Source of the DNA: Dugong dugon
Taxonomy: Eukaryota; Chordata; Mammalia; Sirenia; Dugongidae
Length of the DNA stretch: 64,000 bases
Direction: 5' to 3'
Assembly (NCBI GenBank): GCA_030035585.1
Contig: CM057481.1
Span: 53,577,128 to 53,641,127, forward strand
A program made the translations under genes and the position numbers. Below the pieces are notes generated by a model. That model saw only the letters and a list, made by a program, of their open reading frames with translations, ran no database searches and was not told the origin of the DNA. Shown here piece by piece: positions 34,952 through 46,535 of this stretch (position 1 is the first letter of the stretch; each line of letters opens with the position of its first letter).

Positions 34952-35081
34952 TTCCCTCTCTCTCACTCTCTCTCTCTCTATTTACATATATAGGACATTA
35001 TGTTTCTCTTTGGAATAAAAAAAAATTTTTATTCTATAATGAAAACAATTAATAAAGTAATTACAGAGTCTTAGCTGGAAA

Positions 35082-35280
35082 AAGAAGCCTGGTGGCACAG
35101 TGGTTAAATGCTCAGCTGGTAACTGAAAGATTGGTGGTTTGAACCCACCAGCCACTCTGTGGGAGAAAGATGTGGTAGTCTGCTTCCATAAAGATTACAG
35201 CCTGGGATACCTGTGGGGCGGTTCTGCTGTGTCCAACAGGGTTGCTATGAGTCAGAATCGACTGGACGGCAATGGGTTAG
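35082..35280 (+). mobile_element. AfroSINE, long type
   Basis: 'agcctggtggcacagtggtt', 'gaaagatgtggtagtctgct' and 'gagtcagaatcgactggacg' make a complete copy. Confidence 0.93.
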
Positions 35281-36759
35281 AGAGCTGGAAGTGCTCCTTA
35301 AAGGCAACTTTAGTCAGCTGCCTTCCTTTTACAGGTGAGGAAAATATGGCCCAGACAGGTGAAGTGACTTATTCAATTTTGCAGTGTGAACCAAAGAAAA
35401 AACTAAAACCAGAACCAAGGTCTAAACAAGCTATGGACTGTATGTCTATATCAGTATTAGATTTCTTTATTTTGCCTCTGGGAAAACCTATTAGGATAAA
35501 CAAGGCTTTATTACTTTACGTGCCAAATTATATTAGGATAATTCTTATACTGAAATAAGCTTAGAAAGTTTTCATTTTGTTTCGGTTATACAAACACTGG
35601 CATTTTTAGGCTTGAATCAAATCATTCCTTCACATCGCCACATGTAATTTATGCCAGTGTCACAAAGAAGCTAATATGAACGTAGCCTCTGAGCCTCAAT
35701 GTTTTCTGTGATAAATGAGAAGACAAATACCAGCCTCAAAGGATGATGCGTGGATGAAGCAAATGTGTGTAAATTGTACCTGGAACATAGTAAGTGTTCA
35801 ATAAATGGTTTCAATGATGATCATGACCTGAAAATTCCATAGTGGCAGGGAAGGTGATATTACCATGGACATCTAGATTGGGAATGAGCAAAGACTATCA
35901 ATCTTCCACAACAGAAAACTGTATGGTTACTTCTAATGCAACCACATCACAAAGATTTACCCAATAATGTGTCTGGAGGAAACCAGCTTAGCGAATCACA
36001 GAAGAAACGGCTGTGGTTATAAAAACACAGAAACGTAAGCTCATTGATTCTATGATGCCATTAGGGGAAAAGAAAGAGGTGAGGTTTTGTTTACATTTTT
36101 TTTTTTTTGGTAAAAAATTAGTATTCATAAGAGCTTTAATTGACCTAGAGAGGACAAAAAAAAAAAAAGGTAAAATGTACCAAAAAAAAAAAAAAAAAAA
36201 AATCTAATCTAACCAACCCACCAAAACTCTTTTGATATGGAATGTAAATATATCAGAGATCACTAAGAATGGCATCGGTTTGGAAATTCACAACCTATGT
36301 CAGCCTACGCTGTACCAATGTGTCTAATCATTGTATGTTTTACAATCTCTTTCGACTGTGTCTTCCTGAGCAGACCTACAGATTGTCTCATATTAGGAAA
36401 TATATATATATGTTAAAAAAAAAACATCAAATCTCTTTTCTAGCTGAAGTGATTAAATGTCTACTCAGGGCTGAGGAGAATTTTGTTAAAAGGCCTCATC
36501 TGTCCTATGAGCTTATACAGCAGACACTTAACATTTGAGAGGGATATGTCTTGAGACTATCGCAGATACAAGTTCAGCTAAAAATTGTATTCAAGTACCA
36601 CTGAAAAAATTTAAGGGACTCCTTTGCATCCTTAGTAAGAATGTTGGCATTTGCCTAAAACACAGTGTAGAGACAATGATGTTAATATACTCATTTATGA
36701 AGCAAGGGATGAGCTCTTGAACTCTAATCTTGCTATACATGAAATTCAAATTAGTACCT
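35281..36759. other. Mostly unassigned; MIR piece and A-runs
   Basis: A MIR tail occupies about 35680-35815 ('aacatagtaagtgttcaata'). A-rich or T-rich runs lie at 36096-36108, 36156-36168 and 36181-36202. No gene is evident. Confidence 0.45.
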
Positions 36760-37362
36760 GTATTAGTTACCTATTGCTGCATAACAAACCACCACCTTCC
36801 AACAACACACATTTATCATCTCACAGTTTCTATGAGACAGTCTGGTCATGGCTTAGCTGGGTCCTCTGCTTAGGGTTTCACCAGGCTGCAATCAAGGTGC
36901 CTGCCAGGGTTGGGTTCTCTCCTGAAGGCTCGACTGGGGAAGCATTTGCTTTCCTGCTCACATGATTGTTGGCAGATTCAGTTCCCTGCAGTTGTAGGAC
37001 TGAGAGCTTCAGTTTTTTTTTTTTTTTTTGCTGGCTGCTGGCTGCTGGCTGGAGTTCACTCTCAGCTCCTGGAGGCTGCCCATAATTTCTTGGCATGTGG
37101 GCTTCCTGCCATTTATTTCATGGCAGCTTGCTTCTTAGATAAAGCCAGCAAGGAAGAGGGAGAGATTCCAGAAAGACTGGTATTACAATCTTATGTTATT
37201 GTGTACATGTAATCCCATACCTTTTGCTATATCCCACTGGCTAGAAGCAAGTCACATTTCTGTCCACACTCAAGGGAAGTGCATTACACAATTGTGTGAA
37301 CACGGGTGGAGGGGGGAGATCGTGAGGGACCACTTTAAAGGTCTGTCCATCACAATACCTGT
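36760..37362 (-). mobile_element. Old LTR-like mammalian repeat, minus strand
   Basis: 'ttagttacctattgctgcat', 'cacagtttctatgagacagt', 'gaaggctcgactggggaagc', 'actggctagaagcaagtcac'. This is the order of a well-known mammalian-wide repeat. An insertion of poly(T) plus (CTGGCTG)n lies at 37014-37050. Confidence 0.65.
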
Positions 37363-37489
37363 GCACAAGTACAAGTTATTAAGTGTTATGGTGCTTTGGT
37401 CTCTTGATAGTCAAAATTGCCAGTATTAATGCTGCAATACCAAAGGCCTTCTGTATTTGTCTTATTCTAAGAGTTCCTACCTTACAGAG

Positions 37490-37565
37490 TCAATCAACCA
37501 ATTTTTATTGAGTGCCTACTAAGTGGCAGCCCTGCCCTTGTGGAGATAACAAACTATGGGCATAC
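37490..37565 (+). mobile_element. Old interspersed repeat fragment
   Basis: 'tttttattgagtgcctacta' matches the start of the 'attcattcaacaaa' family. Confidence 0.45.
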
Positions 37566-39046
37566 ATTTAGACATGTCCTAGATTCTCAGTCAATACCTG
37601 CTCTTTGCCTCAAGACAGTGGGACAAGAGTGTTTTCTTCCTGAGCCCCTTACTAGTTCTTTCATATCCCTGCCATTCCTTCTCTTTATCCATAAGGTGAG
37701 GAAAGGGTCCAAGAAGTTGGGACTTTCTTAGCTTAACAGTGAAATAATGGTATGAGAGGAGGTCAACGTTAGTATGAGAAGTGTTTAGTTGGCATATAAA
37801 TGCTCTTCTCCGAAGAAATCAGAAGAATCTAAAGCTCCTTCACAATCTGAGTCCCTCAGAAGGCTAAGAGATGCAAAATGTTGATAGGATGGTACGTTAT
37901 AAAAAGAGGGAGGGACATCAAGGAGAGGAGAACACCTTAAGGGTACCCGTGGGAGATAGTAGCAAGCTGGACTGATATGTGACTTAATAAGGAATGTAAT
38001 GACCTGCCTTGCACCTTCTTCAGGATCTGCTAACAGTGAGTTGAACCCTTCCCACATGTCTCCTAGGTACATGGCTATGACTAAAGATTTACAATTACTA
38101 ATTTCTCCTATATGAATGTGAATTACGACTCTTTCACCTCCGAAATAATAAAATTGATTTGAAAAGGCCAACAGTATAGAGTCACTCTAGATGGTTCTGG
38201 AACATTCTTCAGGGTGAAAGAAAAGTCAACCTTGGTCTGAAGTATTTTCATGTTCTCTCAGGGCAGAAAAGACTTCTTGAGAGAAATTCTCACAGAAGAA
38301 GAAAGGTAAACTGTTTACATTTGCTCCTTGCCTTTCTCCCTTTGAGCACAGAAAGTGTTATCTTGTTAGCGGGCTGCAAATTCTCATGTAGCTCAGCAAA
38401 AACAAATGAAAGGGGTGCTTTCTTGTCTCAATGCGTGGGGATTTATGCAGGCAACCCATATTAGTGTTAATGGGTGTTAGAGGCGTAAAACCCAGCCCTC
38501 CAGCATGATAATACATAATATACCCCTTAATTTTTAATTCACTCGGGTCTCAATTTTAAAGCATTTTCTTGTAGTTTGTCCTAATTATAATCATTTTTAA
38601 TGACAGCTTAAAAATTTCATCCAACTGTCTTATCACATACGGTACTTAATTTCTCAAGCGAACAGTTTTACTGTACACCATTCTGGGAATTTTAAGAACT
38701 AAAACATAAAAGGGAAGAAAGCCCTTTGTATGGTGAAACTAGATGTTAATTGTTCTAATATACATAAAGAGACCAAAGCAGTTTCTTGAAGCATGGGGTT
38801 GGCCTTCCTGCAAAGGCGTCTTGAACCCCTTTCAGTAGAGTTTCGCAAAACTCCAGGGAAAAGGAGAAGAGAAGGGATTTTTTTTTTTTTTTTTTAACTT
38901 TATTTCTGGGTTCTGCCAAAAATCAGAACTGGGATTGAATATTCACTGTTGAATACCATAGGTTGAATAGACAGTGCTTGTTTGCTTAGACCAAAGTCAA
39001 AATTACTGTGCTAGGAAGAATATCAAGCTAACTACCTTGGCTATAA
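37566..39046. other. Repeat-poor stretch with AT-rich block
   Basis: No interspersed repeat was recognised. The part at about 38340-38720 is AT-rich with homeodomain-type TAAT cores ('cctaattataatcattttta'). A poly(T) run lies at 38879-38896. Confidence 0.4.
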
Positions 39047-39250
39047 GGAGCCCTGGTGGTGCAACGGTTAAGTGCTCGGCTGCTAACTGAGAGGATGACG
39101 GTTTGAACTCACCCAGCGGCTCTGCTGAAGAAAGACCTGGTGATCTGCTCCCGTAAAGATTACATCCTAGAAAACCCGATAAGGCAGTTCTACTGTCTCG
39201 TGAAGCTGCTATGAGTTGAAACGAACTCCATGGCACCTAGCAACAACAGC
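39047..39250 (+). mobile_element. AfroSINE with RTE-style tail
   Basis: 'ggagccctggtggtgcaacg', 'tctgctcccgtaaagattac', then the end 'ccatggcacctagcaacaac'. The 'cctagcaacaac' end is like the RTE tail rather than the 'aatgggtttggttt' tail of most copies. Confidence 0.9.
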
Positions 39251-39617
39251 AACCTTGGCCATACCTCTATTTGTTAGATTGTTTGAGGTGGTGTGAATTT
39301 TCTAATCTGCTCACAACTGTTGGGAGAGTTTACTTCCAGGGATATTGTCTAGCTTATTGGCATGTAGAAAATTATAATGGATCATAGTTTTTTTTTTTTT
39401 TTTTTTTAATTAAACTGGCAAAAAGAAAGACACTTGGGGCTGCAGTTTCTTGTCCATTTTGAGTAAGGTTATTGTCTTGGAACATGGATTCATCTGTTGT
39501 TTCCTGGGGTATTTTTCTCCCCACTATCCTTAATAACTGGACTTCCACATTACCTTAAGGTCTTTGACTATGGTGCTACATCTATCTACCTAGTTCTGTC
39601 TTTCCCCACACATAGGG

Positions 39618-40018
39618 TTTACCCCTCTTAGTCAAGGTTACCTAAAGAAACGTGTATATAGAGAGAGAGACAGAGAGAAATTTAGTTTTGAGGAATTGAC
39701 TGACATGCTTGAGGGGCTGGCAAGATCAAAATCCATAGGTCAGGAGATAGGCTGGGAACTCAGCGGTCTTGACTACTTACAGTCTTGAAAAAGAATCCTC
39801 TTCCTCAGGCAACCTCACTTGTTGCTTTTAAGAGGCCTTCAACGATTCAGTGAGGCCCACCCCCATTACCGAGGGTAATCTGTTTAACTTGAGGTCAACT
39901 GATTTAAATGTTCATCACCTGCAAATACTTTCATAGCAACATCTAGACTAGTGTTGGACCAAACTACTGGGGACCATTGCCTAGCCAAGTGGACACTTAA
40001 AATTCACCGTCACACATT
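39618..40018 (-). mobile_element. Old LTR-like repeat, minus strand
   Basis: It starts 'gtcaaggttacctaaagaaa', includes 'gaggcccacccccattaccg', and ends 'aaaattcaccgtcacac', the reverse complement of a 'tgtgatggtt...' LTR-type repeat distantly like those at 23.09 and 41.56 kb. A (GA)n tract at 39659-39675 lies near its start. Confidence 0.55.
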
Positions 40019-40019
40019 G

Positions 40020-40190
40020 CCTTCCCTCAGGTCTCTGATCAAAATGTTGCCTCTCTGAGAGGCTTTCCCTGAATATGCTTTTTAGGTATCTTCCCCAGTC
40101 ACTCTTCACTCCCTTACTCTCCTTTTTATTTTTCTACAAACCACTTATCACCACCTGAAATTCTTATATATTGTGAAAGGAAAATTCTCT
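40020..40190 (+). mobile_element. L2 fragment
   Basis: 'gaggctttccctgaatatgc' and 'ccacttatcaccacctgaaa' match the L2 3' region. Confidence 0.6.
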
Positions 40191-40209
40191 ACTTTCAGCA
40201 GCACTGCCT

Positions 40210-40536
40210 GGAAGACATAAAAAACAAAACAAAACAAACTGCTTGCTAAAAATGTACACTCCTATGTATCATTTCCAAACATTCAGATTCAGTTGTTCTT
40301 GGGAGGGTCTTTCTTTCTTTTTTAATGGCTGAATAGTATTTCATTGTATTGGCATACCACATTTTGTTGCTCCCCTCATCAGTTGATGGACACTAAGGTT
40401 GTTTGTACTTTTTGGCTATTAGGAACAATACTATGACCATTTGTGTACAAGTTTTTGTGCGGCCAGACGTTTTCAACTCTCTTGGCTATATACCAAGGAG
40501 CAGAGCTGCTGGGTCATGGGAGGGTCATTTTGTTCT
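40210..40536 (-). mobile_element. L1 ORF2 3' fragment, minus strand
   Basis: 'tatttcattgtattggcata' and 'tcagttgatggacactaagg' are the reverse complement of the L1 ORF2 C-terminal region. It is cut on the right by the next L1. Confidence 0.7.
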
Positions 40537-42520
40537 TCTAAATTTTATTTATTTTCTTGTTGTTGTTGACAATGTATACAGTAAAACATACACCGATTCA
40601 ACAGTTTCTACATGTACCATTTAGTGACATTGATTATATTCTTTGAGTTGTGCAACAATTCTCACCCTCCTTTTCTGAGTTGTTCCTTCATCAGTAACAT
40701 AAACTTGCTGCTCCCTAACCTTTGGGGCTGCTGTTATCCGTTTGATCCCATGTAGATATTTCTTTAAAGAGCATAATACTCAAGGCAGACTTTTTTTTTA
40801 CTAGTTAACCTAAACTATTATGTGATTTTAAGACTTCAGGGGATGTTTTTGGTATAAGGTTTTAAGATTAACTCAGGGCAATGGTTTCAGGGGTTCATCC
40901 TGTCTCCATGGCTCCAGAAAGTCTGTATTCCATGAGAATTTTAAATTCTGTTCTGCATTTTTTCCCTTTTGATCAGGATTTTTCTATAGACTCTTTAATC
41001 AAAATGTTCAGTAATGGTATCCAGGCACAATCCAGGTCTTCTGGTCTCATGGCAAAAGGGGCAGTTGTTCATGGAGGCACTTAGCCACACATTCCATATT
41101 CTCCTCCTGTTCCTGACTCTCCTTTCTCTGTTATTCCAGGTAAATACAGACCAATTGTTTTACATTAGATGGCTGCTTACAAGCTTTTAAGACCCCAGGC
41201 ACTATGCTATGAACTAGAAGATAGAACAGAAGCATTAAACATGTTATTAGGGCAATTTACTGGGATGTCCCATGAAACCATGACCCTAAGCCGTCAAACA
41301 AAGGAAACAAATCCCATGAGGTATTTGGTTGTACATAAGCAGCCTCAGCAGCTACTCTTTTTGTTGTTGTTGTAAATACATCTATCACATAACTTTTGCC
41401 AATTCAACTTTTTAGAGGTGTACAACTTACTGACAGCAATTACTATAATTGGCTGTGCAGCCTTACCTTTAATCAATGCAATTTTCCCTTACCCGTTAAC
41501 CTCCCTTTTCCCCCTCCCTCCAGCCCCTGGTAAAAACTAATAAACTTTGGTCTATGTGATGGTTAAGATTGTGTGTCAACTTGGCTGGGCCATGATTCTC
41601 AGTGTTTATATGTGATCACTCCCATGATTGAAGATGCTGTGAGTAGCCAATCAGATGAAAGGGATTTTCCTAGGGGGTGTGGCCTGTATCTGAATATAAG
41701 CAGACGTTCTGGCTTTTTGCTCACTCTGGATCCTGCGGCTGCCTCCTGTTGTCTCACCTCTGGTTCTTGGGACTTGAGCTGTCAGCTTATCTGCTGAACT
41801 TGGGATTTGTTGATCTTCACAGCCTATGAGCAGAGCCCTGCTCTCTGACCTGCTGACCTTGGGTTCGCCAGCCCCTGCAGCTATGCGAATCAGGAGAAAC
41901 CTTGCAGTCTTGCCTGCCGATCTTGGAACTCGTCGACCTTCATAGCCTGTGAGTGGGAGCCCTGCTCTCCGAGCTGCTGATCTTGTGCTCACCAGCTTCT
42001 GTGGCTGTGTGAGTTGGGAGAGGCCTCTACCCTGATCCATGGACTTGGGACGTTCTAGCCTCTACAATCGTGTGAGCTGTTTCCTTGATATAAATCTCTC
42101 TAAATATATATTTACATGCTTTATTGATTTTGCTTCTCTAGAGAACCCAGCCTAAGATAGTCTCTATACATTTTCATTTGTTTTTTTATATAAGCAAGGT
42201 CATATAATATTTGTCCATTTGTGACTGATTTATTTCACTCAGCATAATGTCTTCAACCTCCATCCATATTGTAGCATGTATCAAGACTTCATTTATTCTA
42301 CTGGCTGAGTAGTATTCCATTGTATATGTGTACCACATTTTGTTTATCCATTCATCTGTTGATGGACATTTAGGCTGTTTCCACCTTTTGACTTTTTGTG
42401 AATAGTGCTGCAGTGAACATTGGTGTACACGTCTCTTTTTGAGTCTCTGCTTTCAAGTCTTTTGGGTAAATACCTAAGAGTGAAACTGCTGGGTCATACG
42501 GTAGTTCTATTTTTAGTTTT
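40537..42520 (-). mobile_element. L1 3' UTR and ORF2 end, interrupted by LTR
   Basis: The 3' UTR is in minus orientation ('taagaccccaggcactatgc' near 41190), followed toward the right by ORF2 C-terminal sequence ('tgtttatccattcatctgtt' near 42340). The solo LTR at 41555-42159 splits it. This is the reference copy that shows the inversion in the L1 at 19.5 kb. Confidence 0.85.
41555..42159 (+). mobile_element. Solo LTR, 605 bp, with internal tandem duplication
   Basis: It starts TGTGATGG and ends AAGATA. Flanks are gtcta / gtctc, a 5-bp target duplication with one change. It is the same family as 23086-23566 but 124 bp longer. A 123-bp unit is present twice (41791-41913 and 41914-42036), while the 23-kb LTR has it once. 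It inserted in an L1, so it is younger than that L1. Confidence 0.85.
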
Positions 42521-42680
42521 TTTTTTTGTACTTTAGATGAAGGTTTACAGAACAAACTAGCTTCTCATTGAACAATTAGTACACATATTGTTTTGTGACA
42601 TTGGTTGCCAACTCCATGACATGCCAATGTGTACCCTTTTCAACTTTGGGCTCCCTATTACCAGCTTTCCTGTCTTGGAA
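42518..42680 (-). mobile_element. Short L1 3' end, minus strand
   Basis: A T run followed by 'ttgttttgtgacattggttg' matches the 3' UTR start of the L1 at 24.3 kb. It is nested in the preceding L1 and strongly 5'-truncated. Confidence 0.75.
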
Positions 42681-42762
42681 GGTAATTTTTAATAAGAATC
42701 CTGTATGATTCTAAAGTAAGATGTTGGAAGCGGTGATTTGCAGAACATAAAGCTGCAGAGAT

Positions 42763-42982
42763 TACCGTATTTTTACTCAAATAACGTGTGCCCTCTACAT
42801 TTATTTGCCAACTGCTCCCCCCACCCCAGAAGGTATTTTCATAAGTGCACCGTGCTAATTTTTTTTTACAGCAACATTTAAAAAAAACTGGCATAGCGTT
42901 GCTTACGAAAATACATCTTGGGGGAGGGTATGGTTGGCAAACAAACATAGAAGACATGCATTATTTTTATAAAAATATAGTA
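42763..42982. mobile_element. MITE with long terminal inverted repeats, copy 2
   Basis: The left end 'taccgtatttttactcaaat' and the right end 'ttatttttataaaaatatag' are inverted complements between TA dinucleotides. The interior 'gtatggttggcaaacaaac' matches copy 1 at 27.25 kb. Confidence 0.75.
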
Positions 42983-43584
42983 GTAAGAATCTCCCTGACC
43001 CTTGGCAGAGCAGGTGACTCTCAATTAATTTAATTTTATTTTGAGACAATCCAGTTTTTACTACCTGATTCTCTTTGGTGCTTCCAATGTGACTGTCCCC
43101 CAGGCCATACCCAAACTTGTAGCTAGAAAAAGTATTGTTTCAGGGTGAAGTCCCTTGAACCAGTAACATGGTATTTTTGGTATGACTTGGGCTGGGTTAA
43201 TACCAAAAAAAAAAAAAAAAAAAAAAAAGTAACAACCAAAAACCCAGTAACAGCAAAACAGCTTCTTCCCCTCAATAAATGCTTATAACTCTGCAAGAGC
43301 AATTTTCTTTTCCTGTAAGAGATACAACCCCCATAATAGAGCTTCAGCACACACGCACAAACATTTTTACACAGACAAACATTTTAAAGCTGTCAGATAA
43401 ACCACTCACCAGTGGGTATTGACATGAGTTTCATCAGTAACTATATATTGAAAGTGACATGTTGAAGGCAAACCTGGCAGTGGTTTTACCCTCTATAGTT
43501 TGGGTACTTCCAGATCTAACGTAACTATTGGGAAAAAGCAGCATTTCCCCCCATCAGTTTACTCCTGCCGGGCTCCTGTTCCAG
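42983..43584. other. No recognisable feature; A-run
   Basis: A run of about 26 A lies at 43205-43230. Nothing else could be assigned. Confidence 0.45.
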
Positions 43585-44050
43585 ATGGCAGGAAGGCACA
43601 AACGCTATTTCCGTGCGTGCGCGGTCTGTCTTCACTTCCTTTTGGGAAGGGCCCAGGTTTTTCAGGGTGGTGTGTGTAGGGTTCACATTTTGCCATGTGC
43701 GTCTCCTGTGCACTGTCCACCAGCCACACACGACCTCAGTGATAAACCTCTGAAAGGGCTCTAGGGTTTGCAGTGTAATGATCAGAGCCCAACGTTTGTC
43801 CAAATACATTTACTCCAAGCCTGTGCCAGATGGAGTGAAGAATGAAGGCCAAACATTTCTCCTCTCTCTTTTTTTTTTTTTTTGGATGCATCGCTCCCAT
43901 CTTTGTACATGTGCAGTCTGTTTTGACTTCTTTTTGAGACAGGAACAGGTTTTTCCATGTGTTGTATGGGGAGCCAATATTAAGCCCAATGAGCGGTGTT
44001 CTCCCAATGTCACCGACTGGTCTCATGCTTGTACCAGTCAATCCCCAAGT
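43585..44050. repeat. Two diverged direct-repeat units about 300 bp apart
   Basis: Unit 1 (about 43587-43735) and unit 2 (about 43890-44030) align: 'gcggtctgtcttcacttcct' against 'gcagtctgttttgacttctt', then 'ccaggtttttcagggtggtg' against 'acaggtttttccatgtgttg'. On the minus strand both encode a similar short peptide around SQKEVKTD, but frames are interrupted. The family is not recognised. Confidence 0.55.
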
Positions 44051-45174
44051 GGCCTATGGCACGGTTCGAAGGATAAGGGTGGGTGACAGAGTAGGAGTTG
44101 TTTCTTCTTTGGCCAAACACACTGGGTCATGGAATCTAAAAGCCATTGGCCACCCAAGCAGTTGAGCTCCTGACCACCAAGCCAGCGGGCACGAAAGCTA
44201 ATCTTCCTTTTCCAGCTTGGCTGGGCCAAGGCATCCCGTGGTCCTCCAAGCGGAAGGGGAAGTTGCAACCATAAATGCTGGCAGGTAAAAATCGCCGCCA
44301 AATTAGTAGCTTCCAAATATAATTTTCCATAAAAACTTCATGATAAAAAGCGTGTTAATACCCAATGGTTAGTGGTTTTTATGACGGCGCTAAACCATTT
44401 GTGCTGAGGCTCTACTGCCAATGCTGTTTCTCTCACCGAAGAAAGAAATTGGCTGCTAGGGCAACGTTTGTGTGCTTTCACTGTTACTATAAAATCAGCC
44501 CCCGGGAGAATTTTAAGTCTTCTTGAATTGCTTTTTAGCACAGACGAAGGAAGTAAAAGTTCTAAAACTGCCTGGTTACAGACAAATCACTTTTAAGAAG
44601 CCAGCTTTGTACTGGCAAAGTAGCGCTACAGGAAACGTTTCAAAAAGCAGAATATAACAATATGAAAGCTAAGTATTGTTATTTATTTAACAAACGAGCA
44701 GGCTGTCACTGAAAGCTAAGAGCCTCCAGGAAATCTTTAAGGTCAAGCGAAATGCCAGATCTTTGTTGTAACAGACGTCCTGCTTTAACGTGTGATGGTG
44801 TTTACACACGTACGTCTTGGCTGATGGACTTGTTTATAAACAGACACAGAGGCGCATATTCTCTATTCAAGGCAAGTTCATTAATCCATTGCAAGTTGAT
44901 TCAAAGTAGTACCTAACATGAAGTCGTTCTCCAGATGGTCAAAATCATTGCATTTTCTAATGAAAAATATTGAACAATCTAGATTGAGTTTAATTCAAGT
45001 CTAATACCAGGGTTAAATTAACCAGACATAGCTGTATGTGAAATACACCCTTGTGCACACAGTGTTTTCAAAAACAGAGTGAGACCAGCCCAAAAGAACC
45101 GTTGTGAAACGTTGAAGGCATTCTAGAGGGGGATCTTATTTTACTTCTTAAAACGGTCAGCGGAATCCATTCCT
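44051..45174. other. Repeat-free block, candidate conserved non-coding element
   Basis: No transposon family was recognised over 1.1 kb. CpGs are unusually frequent for this window ('aaatcgccgccaaa', 'atgacggcgctaaa'). Motif-like words include CCATTGGCC (NF-Y type), GTTGCAACCAT and GGGCAAC (RFX-like halves) and TGACGGC (CREB-like). There is no long open frame, so a non-coding regulatory role is the simplest idea. Confidence 0.35.
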
Positions 45175-45295
45175 CTCACTGAGACGGTAAGCCCCTTGAG
45201 GGTAAGCCCTGGATATACTCATCTTTTAGTCCTCATTTCCTGGCTCCAATGTTTGTGCTTTGCACCTCAAAGAGCTCAATAGATGTTTAATGTCA
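45175..45295 (+). mobile_element. L2 3' end fragment
   Basis: 'taagccccttgagggtaagc' through 'agagctcaatagatgtttaa' is L2-like in plus orientation. Confidence 0.55.
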
Positions 45296-46327
45296 TAAAG
45301 TCAATGTGGTTGGTTGTGTGTTTTCAACTTCAATGGAAGTATATGATTTCATTACATTTATTAACCTAGAACACAAAGGTCATAATTAAAAAAAAAAATT
45401 CTATCATTCACTATGAAACATTTTGAGCTGGTCTCAATTGATGGACAATTAGACATTTGGTTCAGGAATCCATTTGAAGTGGTCCAATTAAAGCCACCTG
45501 GCACTATGCCACACACCAAAATTCTCCCTGGCTTACATAGAATGACCCTTGGGCCTACCATCCACCATGATTCCAAACAACCTATCCTCCCCAAACGTAA
45601 CAAAGAGCTGGGATCATAAAAACTGAGGAAGACATTCGAGAAATGATAAACAACCCTGAGGATTTGAGTATTTATTCTAGGCCGCTTATGATGACATATT
45701 TTTATAACACTTGTCTGGGTGCCAGGTAATGGCAGGAGGGAAAATCACATTCCCCCAAAAAGTGAAGGGTGTGTCACACTGAGCTGCTTCCACCTCCCGC
45801 AACTCTACTGATAGCCAGGAAAGAGAGTTTAAAGGTGTAAGAGACATTCAATTCCTCTCAAAATATCTTTTAAAACCTTATGTTCAGAGAAGGCTTCTAT
45901 TTCTTTTCTTTTTTTTTTTTTTGACAATCCGCTTTCAGTGTTTGCTAATTTGTGATCTTTAGAAATGTCTAATGTGTTTTTAGGCCTTCTGTGTACCTTT
46001 AGTGAGAAATGTTCCTCTGCTTATTAATTTGCATTCTATTTTTTTTTTTTTTTTATTGTTTGTTTGCCAGACAGGGTCTTCTGTTAAAAAAAAAAAAAAA
46101 AGTTTCTTCTAAGAAGCAAAGAGAGCATTGGAATTATTTTGCAGTTCAGTTCTGGAACATTTTATTTGGGTAACATGGAGGGCAAGTTGACAAGAGGCGA
46201 GGAAAGACATAAGTCAAATTTCTCTCATTCTGCCTGTAACACTGTGCTTCAAAGAATACTCCCTGGAAGGTTGACAGTCTTTTTTATTAAAGCATGACTT
46301 GAAATTGGAGTTCCAGTAGGCACTCTG
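45296..46327. other. No recognisable feature; homopolymer runs
   Basis: T runs lie at 45909-45922 and 46039-46054, and an A run at 46087-46101. An 80-codon minus-strand frame at 45361-45603 has no recognisable domain. Confidence 0.45.
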
Positions 46328-46535
46328 TATAGCTGGGTCATGCAAATGATTAAGCGTTCACCTATTAGCTGAAAGTTTGGTGGTTTGAATCCACTCAGAG
46401 GCACCTCGGAAGATAGGCCTGGTGATCTGCTTTTGAAAGGTCACAGCCTTGAAAAACCTATGGAGCAGTTCTACTTTTCACACATGGGGCCGCCATGAGT
46501 CAGAACTGACTCAATGGCACCTAACAACAATAACA
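46328..46535 (+). mobile_element. AfroSINE, diverged, RTE-style tail
   Basis: 'atgcaaatgattaagcgttc', 'ttgaatccactcagaggcac' and 'actcaatggcacctaacaac'. It has the same body variant as the copy at 28.91 kb and a 'cctaacaacaataac' tail. Confidence 0.85.

Noticed and set aside
41651..42040. 129-codon minus-strand open frame
   Set aside because: It lies wholly in the solo LTR and arises from its GC-rich 123-bp duplicated unit.
43525..44041. Minus-strand frames with a repeated KEVKTD peptide as a repeated-domain protein
   Set aside because: The peptide repeat follows from the DNA-level direct repeat. Frames are short and interrupted by a poly(T)-derived Lys run.
45361..45619. Overlapping open frames on both strands
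   Set aside because: Short, no domain and no splice or retrocopy context.
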